Of a DNA stretch of 53,820 bases, positions 9,575 to 19,900 are shown one piece after another. This DNA is from Cochliopodium minus (lineage: Eukaryota; Discosea; Himatismenida; Cochliopodiidae), in contig JAMYWO010000044.1 of the NCBI GenBank assembly GCA_024220525.1, forward strand, positions 154,814 to 208,633, given 5' to 3'. Each line of letters starts with the position of its first letter. Positions within the stretch are counted from its first letter, which is position 1. The notes beneath the pieces are model-generated. The model made no database searches, had not been told where the DNA came from, and worked only from the letters and a program-made list of their open reading frames with translations. The position numbers and the translations under genes were made by a program.

Positions 9575-12244
9575 ATGTCAAGAGAAAATGAATTGGATAA
9601 AAGGATAAATGGTGTTGAAGAAATCAAATTCGAAACGATAATAGTGAAATCAATAAAAAGCTTTTTGAATGCTTTTTTGATCACTTATGGAATAAAAACT
9701 GGATTATCATTGGGCTTCCATCTTCTTGCACTGATCAAAAAAAATCCCAAATTTCTTCTTTCTATCAACAAAATCTTTAATGAAAATAGCTTTCTTTATA
9801 AATCACAGAATATAAGATGGGCTTTATTCGTCTCCATCTTTGCAGGAGGATATGAAGGTAAAAAAATTTCCCTTCATCAAAATAATTATCTAAATTATTT
9901 ATTCGTTTGTTAATTTATGGGATTATAACCTTAAAAAAAATGATTTGTACAAAATATTCTATTTTAATGATGTTTGATTTTTTTATTCGGAAAAATTTGT
10001 TTCTGAATATCCATTATATCACATGTTAAACTTTGAACATTTATTTATTTTTGAAAATAAAATAAGGATTGAAAGGATTATTGGAAAAACTCAGAGGAAG
10101 ATTTGATTTTTGGAATCCATTTTTAGCAGGAAGTGTCTCAAGTTTGAGTATTTTGTTCCTCGAAAAAGAAAAAGGAGAATCAACTTGCAGATCCCTTGCT
10201 CTTTATTTTTTGGCGAGAGTTTTACAATGTTTTTATAATTCAGCTGTTCAAAGAGGCATTTGGAAATTTCCTGGTTCTTCTTGGAAGTACTGGGATTCTT
10301 TGCTATTTATTGCATCCACGACTCAAATCATGGTCTCTTTTTTTCTTTAAATCAACATAATTTTAAAATCAACAAAATTTCTTTTTTTTTATTTAACAAA
10401 TTCTTTTTTCTTTTTTAAAAAAAATTAGTATGCATATGTCATGAGACCTGGTTTAATTATCATTTTATTAATATTGTTATCTTTGTTATTTTATTAATAT
10501 TATTTAATTTTTATTATTTAATTTATTAATAGTGATTTTAAGAATATTATTTTATTATTTTTATTATTAATATTTCTTATTTTATTAATATTATTATTTT
10601 ACTTTGTTTCACTCATATATTTTTTTTTACTCAAAAAAGATACACTTCCTTTTTCATATTTCAATTTTATCAGAAACAGTGGTCCTATACATGCTTTCCC
10701 ATTAGAATCTGGTAATTTTTTTAATTACCTACTACCCTTTTTTTTAAAAAAAAAATTATAAAAATTATAAAAATTATAAAAATTATAAAAATTATAAAAA
10801 TTGTAAAAATTATAAAAATTATAAATTATAAAAATTATAAAAATTATACAAATTACAAAAATTATACAAATTATACAAATTATAAAAATTATACAAATTA
10901 TAAAAATTATAGCTCTTTTTTTCTTTTTTATCATTCTAGAATTTAAACCATTATTATCTATTTTTATTTTTTGAAAAACTATTTCTCCTTTATTACTTTA
11001 TCTCTTATTTTTCATAATTATTTTAATAAATGTTTATTTTATACTATTTTATTTTGTTTTATTATATTTTTAATTATTTTAATTAATGTTCATTTTATTT
11101 TGTTTTATTGTAATGAATAAAAAAATTGATAGTAAGAAGGAGTGTGAGAGGATTGCCAATAGATTACATGGGTCTGAATAGTTTTATGAAAAAAAATTCA
11201 GGAATAGAAAGGATAGGATTGACATCAAGCACACCTCTTTCCATTCCTTGCAGTGTTTTACATCCTCAATCCAAAACTTGTTTTCATCAACAAATTTTCA
11301 CATTTATAAAAGTACTTAGATTATTGTTTCCTGTTTATTTAACCATCACTTTCGTTCCCATGCTGGTTACTCGTTTTTTTGCTTTGTTGAAAAATCCAAT
11401 AGAAATGATTGGAAAAGGTATTCAAAACAAAAAAAAACAAAAAAATTTTACAAAAAAAAACAATGTTTACTTCACTTTTTTTTTTACAACTTTATCTCCT
11501 CTTATTTATTTATTATCTTCTGTCATTTTTTCAATTAAATTTAAAAGAGAAACAATGTTCAATAATCTGGATTTTATAAATTAAAATTATTTTTATTTAT
11601 TTAAAACTCGAACATTCACTCTTTCAATCTAAAGTTAAATGAAAATATTTGTTTAATAATTTAATTTATATTTATTCACATTTTTTCTGTTAGGTGCGAT
11701 GGCTTCTTTGCAATCAACCCTTTTTATTTGTGGTTTGACAAATTTTTATATGGCAACCGTTTGTTTGTCAAAATGTTTCCTCAAAAAAGATAGCAAGTTT
11801 GTTTATTATCTCGCTGGTTTCATTTCTTCTTTTTCCATTTTGATAGAAAAGAAATCAAAGAGATCAGAGTTTGCTTTGTACGTATTTCCACGTGGACTCG
11901 ATTCCATTTACCAACAACTCACTCAAAAGAAATGGTTGGTCGGAATTCCTCATGGGGAAGTTCTTTTGTTTTGCATCTCCACTGGTTTTCTTCTTTACTT
12001 TCTGTTTGATCTTTTTTTTTTTTATTTTTTGATTATTTTTTATTTTTTATCTTTCTCATTTATTTATTTTTTACTTTTTATTTTTTATTTTTTATTTTTT
12101 ATTTTTTTATTATTTTTTGATAATAGTGAATTTGAAAGAAAGAATGTTTCTCCCTTGATCACAAAAATATTTGATCTGGTTTTACTCAAACACAAAAAGA
12201 AGGAACAACAAGAACAACCTCTCAACAATGAAATTAAAAACTAA
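9575..12244 (+). CDS. TMEM135-like multi-pass membrane protein
   Basis: Seven exons (9575-9857, 10067-10332, 10429-10450, 10640-10711, 11133-11417, 11694-12003, 12127-12244) join in phase to 451 residues. TMEM135 family proteins are peroxisomal/mitochondrial membrane proteins related to the Tim17 superfamily. Two halves repeat the family pattern: RWALFVSIFAGGYEG with FWNPFLAGSVSSLSILFLEK, and later FVYYLAGFISSFSILIEKK with the hallmark HGEVLLFCISTG, matching NGEVLLFCIT in human TMEM135. Exon 3 is only 22 nt. The last intron (12004-12126) is 123 nt with no stop in frame, so unspliced RNA would add 41 hydrophobic residues. Intron 4 holds an AT tandem array. A 49-nt copy of part of exon 1 (9603-9651) sits at 46660-46708. 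Confidence 0.85.
10745..10915. repeat. AAAAATTATA tandem array in intron
   Basis: About 16 imperfect copies of a 10-nt AAAAATTATA unit, some with TACA or TGTA variants, within intron 4 (10712-11132) of the TMEM135-like gene. The minus-strand open frame through it is only repeated Tyr/Asn/Phe and is not a gene. Confidence 0.9.
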
Positions 12245-12640
12245 TAATAATCTCCTCTTTTATTTCAATATTTAAAATCATTTTTTCTTTAAAAAACTTG
12301 AAAAAATAATTTTTGAACAAATTTTTTTATTTACAATCACTTTCTGCTTCTATTTTTAAAAGAATTTTTCTGTATTTAAAGAGTTATACCGAACCCGAAC
12401 ATTCTGATTTTAAATGAAATCTTCTCTTGACCTTCTATTATTAGCTTTTGGATTATTTATTTTTCCAAATTTTACAATTAAAAGAAATTAAAATTTTAGA
12501 TTGTTTGGAGTTTTTTTTTGCATTGAAAAAATTGTTTAATTATATTCTCGTTTTGTTTAGTTTCAAATGATTCTTTTAGTGTGACCTGTTGTTTTTAGAG
12601 AAAATTTTTATAAATTATAAAAAAAAAATTTGAAAGATTT
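12245..12640. other. Intergenic, no gene seen
   Basis: A 396-nt AT-rich spacer between two plus-strand genes. It contains the TMEM135-like 3' end region and presumably the promoter of the ankyrin kinase. There is no open frame with coding character on either strand. Confidence 0.5.
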
Positions 12641-15600
12641 ATGGAGAATATTATTGAAAATGATTTGGAAGAAAAACTCTATTATTTATGTATAAATGAC
12701 AAAAATATTGAAAAAATTAAAAAGTTTTATGAATATAATCCAACATTCACAAATGATATTTTATGTATGGCAATAAGCCATTGTATAAGAAATGATAATA
12801 ATAAAATATTTGAATATTTGCTCGAAGAAAGAGATTTGTTGGGATCATTTGAAAGGAACAAAGAATTTCAGAGTATATTACTTACAGGTATAAAATTTTA
12901 ATCAACATCAAACCTATTATTTATTAACCCTTTGAAAGAATGTTGTTTATCAGGGAATTCCAATTTTTTTTTTTATTTTGTTAAAAGAGGGTTCAATGTG
13001 CTCGAAATTGATACCAAAGATGAGTTAATAATATTAAATGCATGTAGAGGGGGATCATTAGAAATAGTCAAATATTTAGCAGAAGAAAAAAAACATGATT
13101 TGTTAGTTTATGATAATGAAAAAGAAGTTTCCTGTTTCCATTTGGCATGTAGAAGTGGAAATGTGGAATTGGTTAAATATTTGGAAAGGAAAGGATTTCA
13201 TTTTGAAAAAAAAACGAAATTTAATATAAAAACAGTGAAAGAGAGAAAATGGGAAGATAGAATAATAGCAAAAGAGGAAATAGGATGGACACCAGTATTT
13301 TGGGCAGTAAAATCAGGGAAAGTGGAATTATTGAAATACATTACCCAATTTTATCCTCATATTTGTGGAAAGATTGAAGAAGAAGAATGTATTAGAGATG
13401 CTTATAAAAGAACTCTCCTCCATATCGCTTCCACCACCGCAAATCTAGAGATCTGCACTTATTTGATAGAAAATAATGATTCTTTTTTTTTCATTCCAAT
13501 CAATGCTCAAGATATTTTTGGAAAAACGCCACTTCACATTGCTTGTGAACATTTTGTGGAAGAGTTTTCAATAATTAAATTATTTCTTGAAAATGGGAGT
13601 AAATTGATTAAAAGTTCTGAAGGTAAATTCCCCTATGAATCTATCCTCTCTCCTTATCATCGTCAACTCATTACCAAACTTTGTCACACTTTTAATCCTT
13701 CTTCCATGAGTAACACTTTTCTTCAAGTTCCCCTCCCTTCCATCTCTTCCTTTCTTGATCCTATTTTTAAAATTGGTGCTGGTAAATTTGGTCATGTCTT
13801 TAAAGGTTCCCTTCAAATTATTTTATTTCACAAATTAATTTTTATTTTATTTTACAATTTATTTGATAATATCATTATTCATGTTTTAACATGTTATTTT
13901 ATATATTATAATGTATATATTATTATTATATATTATACATTTTTAATTTGAATACATTTAATTAGAAAATATTTCGTTACCTTTTACATATTTTTAAAAT
14001 ATGAATATAAAAATAAAAAGGGATGTTATATGAAACAGAAGTGGCAATAAAAAAGATAGACATACCAGAGAATATAAAAAAGAAGAAAAAAGAAGAATTA
14101 AAAGAAAATTTTAAACATGAAATAGGACTTCTAAGTACAATACACCATCCCAATATTTGTTCTTTCATAGCCGCTGTATGCGAAGAAGATAATCTTTGTT
14201 TGGTGATGGAATATTTACCATTTACATTGAGAAATATTTTAAGACAAAACAACTATTTACCTCACAAATACATCATAAACTTTGCCATTCACATTTCTCT
14301 TGCCATGAATTTTTTACATTCAAGAGAATTCTTTATTTTGCACCGAGATCTCAAAAGTAATAACGTATTGATCACCAAAAATGGTACCCTCCCCCTTTTT
14401 ATAAAATTAAATTGAAATTAATTAAAAAACTTATTTTTTTTGAAAATAATCGACAGGAGAAGCTAAAATATCTGATTTTGGGTAATTCATCTTATTATTA
14501 AAATAGTAGAATTTATAATTAATTAATTGATTTTAAATTTTGTTTATTTGAAAAAAAAAAGATTATCATCAGTAGCATTTAATATTCAAAACAGAGCATA
14601 CTATGGACCAAATAAACTGAAAGGAGAAAAATCTGATAAAGCGTCAGATGTATTTCAATTTGGATTGATTTTGGTGGAATTGTATGTGAAAGAAGTAATA
14701 TCAAAGGACACCTCTGTTGGAACATTGACAGAATGTGGAAGAATAATAAATCATTCATACAGTCTTTTTTTTAAATTATGCAAACAATGTTGTACCCCTT
14801 TCACTGAGAGACCTTCTTTTCATTTAATCATTTCTACTCTTAAATCTATTTCAGAAAATAAAAATGAAGAGCTTTATTATCAAATCATTTCCAAAAAATG
14901 GAACAAATCTACTTCTGATTATGACTCCAACTTTGTTGATGACAGATACTCTGAAGATACTGGCTATTCTTTAGGGAATGATTATGAGAAATTATTAAAT
15001 AAGCCTCCTAATCCTCCTCCCAATCCTCCTCCTAATCCTCCTAATACTTCTTCCAATATCCCTCCTCACCCCCCTACTAATCCTCCTTCTAATAATAGCA
15101 CTACTAACATTTCTTCTAATAACCCTATTACTTCTTCCAATATCCCTCCTAACCCTACTAATCCTATAAATTTGAACTCTTTTAATCCCATTATCCCCAA
15201 CTCTTTTAATTCTCCCAATCATCATTTTAATCCCAACCTCCCTTTCAATTCTTTCACCAATAACCATAACACTTCTTTTAACTCTTCATTTAACCCTTCA
15301 TTTAACCCTTCATTTAACCCTTCTTTTAATCCTCCTTTTAACCCTCCCTTTAATCCCTCTAATCCCTCTTTTAACCCTCCCAACTCTCCTTTTAACTCTT
15401 CTCTTCCATCAATGTTTTTTTCTTTCCCTAACTCTAATCCTATCTTAAACTCTATTAATAATCCTGCCTTACACTCTAGTAATAATCCAAACAATTTTGT
15501 TAATTTCTCTGTTCCTAATTCTCTGAATGAGAACAATAATTTGCATAATCAACTTTACTTGAATAACAATAACTTTAATGGCAATTTGAATAATAATTCC

Positions 15601-15987
15601 AGCAATTTTAATAATTTTAACAAAAATAATTTAAATAATAATAATTTTAACAATTTCAATTACCCAAATAATTTAAATAATAATAATTTTAATAACAATT
15701 TAAGTAACCATCATAATAACAATAATTTTGACCTGTTTAATAATAATTTTAGTAACTTTATCCTCACTAACTCAAATTCCAGTGGGCCAAATATAAATAC
15801 TCAAAATAACACTAATTTTACAGAAAACCTCAATATTCCCGATAATTTCATTCAAGAAAATGATTTTCACTTGTATGAAAATGCGGATGATGATAATCCA
15901 AATAACAAAAGAAAAAATGCTTTATCAAATGAAAGTGAAGAAGATGAAAAAGTTAAAAAATTGAGATTTAGTGATCAAACAAACTAA
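12641..15987 (+). CDS. Ankyrin-repeat TKL-type protein kinase with Pro/Asn-rich tail
   Basis: Exons 12641-12887, 12954-13805, 14021-14383, 14457-14481 and 14562-15987 join in phase to 970 residues. Ankyrin repeats fill about 80-330 (CFHLACRSGNVELVKYL, TPLHIACEH). The kinase domain starts near 350 with the glycine loop GAGKFGHVFKG at an exon border, then VAIKKID, LVMEYLPF, HRDLKSNNVL and ISDFG. The DFG codons lie on a 25-nt exon. The activation segment is unusual: where APE is expected the sequence reads RAYYGPNKLKGEKSDK before DVFQFGLILVELY, so peptide binding or activity may differ. The tail is Pro/Asn-rich (PPNPPPNPP, then poly-Asn) and ends in acidic and basic blocks. Role inferred: cytosolic signalling with ankyrin-mediated partner binding. 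Confidence 0.88.
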
Positions 15988-16218
15988 AAAAACAAATTTG
16001 TCAAATAAATATTTATGATCATTTTTAAAAATATCTTTTTTTTTTTTTTGGCATATTTGGACCAATATTTGGTGATCAAACATAATCTCATTTGTAATAA
16101 GAAAGAGTATCTGCATGCATATCTTCAACTTAAACATGATCAAAAAAAGATGTATTTATTTTTGGAATTAAATAAAAAATATGAAAAAAAAAAAAAATTG
16201 ATTTTGATTTTTTCAAGA

Positions 16219-16921
16219 ATGATAAAAACACAAAAAATTTTCAGAAATAACTTTGTGAACAAATCCATGAAATCAAAACAGGGAGGATTGTTTGAAGCCA
16301 ACAAATTAAAATCATTTCCTTCTTTCCAACCAAAAGTTTCTTTCTTTGCAAAATCATATTTCTCAAACAGAAATTATCATTCTTCCAAACAATTATATCA
16401 AGAACTTGGGAATGAGGAAAAACAATTAGTCAAAAAATCCTTTATTAAAAAATGGATTGAACCCAGCATTGAATATCAAAGATGGAGTTCTGATTGGTTT
16501 CTTGATAAAGCTTTAATATTCGTATGATTTTTATAGATTTTTTGTCACAAAAATTAATTAAACATTTAAAAGTTGGTAAGAGAAAAGAGAGATATTTTGA
16601 ATTTTGATTTCTAATTTTTAAAGATCTTTGGAATAACAGGAACCACTGCAATGTATGTCGTGAGACCAATTATTTATGAACATGTATATGGAATAAAGGG
16701 TACAATATAAAAAAATTAATCTTTTATTCCATATATATTAATAATCAAATTTTTTTTTAGAAAAAGAAGAAGCAACCACCAGTCAAAGGATCACAAGCCT
16801 TGTTCTCATGATGCCCGCTTATTATTCAATCCTTCTTGCAGTTGGATTTACTTTCGGAAGATATGATTATGTCAAAAATATGGCATTGAGACCAATCCTT
16901 TATTTCATTAAAAAAAAATAA
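16219..16921 (+). CDS. Small mitochondrial inner-membrane protein (DUF6787-like)
   Basis: Exons 16219-16521, 16624-16699 and 16761-16921 (TAA) join in phase to 179 residues. The N terminus is basic and Ser/Asn-rich with a presequence-like end (SYFSNRNYHSSKQLY), so mitochondrial import is inferred. Two membrane segments follow: IFGITGTTAMYVVRPII, and TSLVLMMPAYYSILLAVGF followed by TFGRYDY. The GITG.TAM..VRP motif and the final GR-Y pattern recall the DUF6787 family of small membrane proteins found in fungi and other eukaryotes; that assignment is from memory and tentative. An open frame extends upstream to 16015, but the ATG at 16219 begins the leader. Only 69 nt separate its stop from the next gene's start. 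Confidence 0.7.
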
Positions 16922-16990
16922 TTTTATCTATCAAACAATTAAGATCTTCGATTTTATTCAAAAATTCATAAAAAAAATCAATTGGATAAA

Positions 16991-19900
16991 ATGGATGTAA
17001 ATAAAAATGAGGATAAAAAGGAAAAGAAAGATAAAAAGAAGATTAAGAAAAATACCAAACAACAAAGTTTTTTTATGGCTCCATTGACAAAATATATTGG
17101 AAAAGCTATAGTATCTTGTAAAAATGAGGGATTTTTGAACTATAAAATTGGTAAATGATCACCAATTTGAATAATTAATCCTTTTGATACATATTTTTTT
17201 ATATAAGATGATGAAATTGCAATTTTATCTCAATCTGATAATAATATATGGTATGGAAGCTGCAAAGGGATTACAGGCAATTCAACAATAAAATTTTATA
17301 TTTTTATTAATTTCCCAATAAAAGGATTATTCGACTACAATGATATTCAATTAACGACGAATTTGAAACATACCTCCCAAACATTTGAATCTCTAATCCA
17401 GGTAAATTAGTTTTGTTAGATCCGAAACAAATTAATTAAAATTTTTCTATCCCAGTTTTTTAATGAGATTAAATATGGCAGAGTTGATTCTCTGTTAAAA
17501 TCGACCGATCAAAAAAGAACAATGGCATCAAATTTATTGAAAATATTAGATGAAAAAGATCATTTGAAGAGAGTATTAAATTTTCTTGCTTATGAAATAG
17601 AAAATGGTAATATTGATGTGATATTGTTATCAATCTTTTAAATGGGTTTTTTAAAAAAATAAATAGAAGGGAAAAATGGAGAATTATTTGTTGATTCCAC
17701 TGCTATTTACTTTTGTGAAGTTTATTTTCAACATTTTTTGGATTGCACTTTCTTAAAAGATACATTGACCACCATTATCTCTGTTTCAAGTCAGTTTGAT
17801 TGCGATGTAAATTTTTTTTTTTTAATCATCTTGTTTTTTTTTAATTTCTTCTTCCCCACAAAAGTTTGATAGGAGTGTGGAGGGGATACAAAATCTCATT
17901 ATCTTGATAAATCAATTTCTGCAAAAATTATCCACCATTGAGGTCTTTCCACTGTAAGGATTTTATCATAATTCATAATAAAATAAATAATAAATAATAA
18001 ATAAATAAATAATAAATAAATTTATAATAAATAATAAATAAATAATAAATAAATTTATAATAAATAATAAATAAAATTTTTGATTAAAAATAGAGAACTA
18101 ATAGAAGTGGTGAAAGTATTGAAAGAAAGTATGGAAAAAACAAAAAAAGAAGAAAAAGAAAAGGAAGAGATAATAATAAAAATAGTACTTTCTATTCTCA
18201 TTTGTCCTTTTATTAGTTACCCAGAAGGATTTGGAGTATTAGATGAAGGATTGATAATACCAACAAATGTGAGAAAAACATTGGTGTCTATTTCACAAAC
18301 AATAGACAAGTTATTCAACAAAAAAAATCTGCAAGGTTCTCTTAATGTCATCAATCAAGAAAACAGTCTTCTTTTACGTCAAGACATTACTATTCATCTT
18401 TCTCTTTTTCTTTCCAACATAACCAAACATTTTTCTTCTCTTTCTTCTCTTTCTCCTTCTAAACGTTTTAATCTTTCTCAAAATTCCAATCTTTTAGATT
18501 TTCAACAAGACTTTCATCGTTTCATTTCTTTTCATCTCACTCCCATCCTTCATCATACCAACTCTTTTTTTCAAGAGGTATTTATTCTTTTCTTTATTTA
18601 TTAATAACTCTGTTTCCTTTCATTTCAACATCTTATCTATTTTCTCATTTTTTATCAAATTATTTTATTTTTATTTTTATTATTTTCTCTTTTTCAAACT
18701 ATTTCTATTTTATTTTTATTTTGTTTTATTTCTTATTTCTTATTTCTTATTTCTTATATCTATTTTTATTTTTTATTTTTATTTTTATTTTTATTTTTAT
18801 TTTTATTTTCATTTTATTTTTATTTTATTTTATTTCTTATTTCTATTTTATTTTAATTTTAATTTTTGAATATTAATGTTTTTTTTTTTTTAAAAAAAAA
18901 AGAACACAACAGAAGGTCAAAAACTGTTTAATCTAGTGAGGATAATAGGACCCCCATACACCCCCTCTAACACCACAGAAAACAAAAAAGAAGGGAGTAC
19001 TGGTAATAGCAGTAGTAATCATAGTAACAGTAATCAGAATAGTAATAATAAGAGTAGTGAAAGGGATGGTAGTGAAAAAGGAGGAGGAGAAGAAAATCAA
19101 AAAAATAAAGATAAAATTTCGAAAAAAAAAACGAAAGAATTTGAAAAAAATAAAAAAGAAAAAGGAAAAGTAAATATCACTAGTCAACAAACTCTTATTG
19201 GTTTATCCAATTTCAATCTTGTTGAATTTCCTACTTTTTCTTATCCTCAATACGTCACTACTTTGGATTTATCGAAAAACAATATAGTGATTATACCCAC
19301 TTCTATTTCTTTATTAGTTAATTTAAAACATTTTCATATAGAAAGAAACAAATTGTTAACTCTTCCTGTTCAACAACTTTCTCTTCTCTCTTTTCTTTCT
19401 TCTCTCACTCTTTATTCTAATCCTTTCATTTATCCTCTTTCTTATCTTTCTAAAAAATCTAATTCTCCTCATTCCCTCTGGTTTCTTTCTCACCTTGACA
19501 TGCTCGATGTTTTCTCCAAGTATTCTAACCCTTTTTTTTTTTCTATATTTTATTTTTATTTAATATTTTTTTTTATTTTTTTTTATTTTTTATATTTATT
19601 TTTCATTTATTTTTTTTTTTTAAAAAAAAAAAGAGCGATAAATGGATCATTTTCAGAGAATGACAAAAGATTTGCAGAATTGAAAGATTTTATAACAGAG
19701 AGTAGTGAAGAACAAATAAATTCAGTTATTGATTTCTTTGCGAGTCCAGAAGGAAACATCTCCACCATTTCTTCCAAAAAGAAAAAATCTTCTCGTATTT
19801 TCTTGAAATATTCAAAAAGAAAATTGGATTTTGGTTACCCTCTTCCTTCTTTTCATAATAATAATAATAATAATGGTAATCACAGTAACAATGAAGATTA

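Noticed and set aside
10725-10934. Minus-strand frame of repeated Tyr-Asn-Phe
   Set aside because: It is the translation of an AT tandem array inside an intron of the TMEM135-like gene.
16015-16218. Upstream extension of the mitochondrial protein (MIIFKNIFFF...)
   Set aside because: Poly-T-derived leader before the real presequence ATG at 16219; composition is intergenic.
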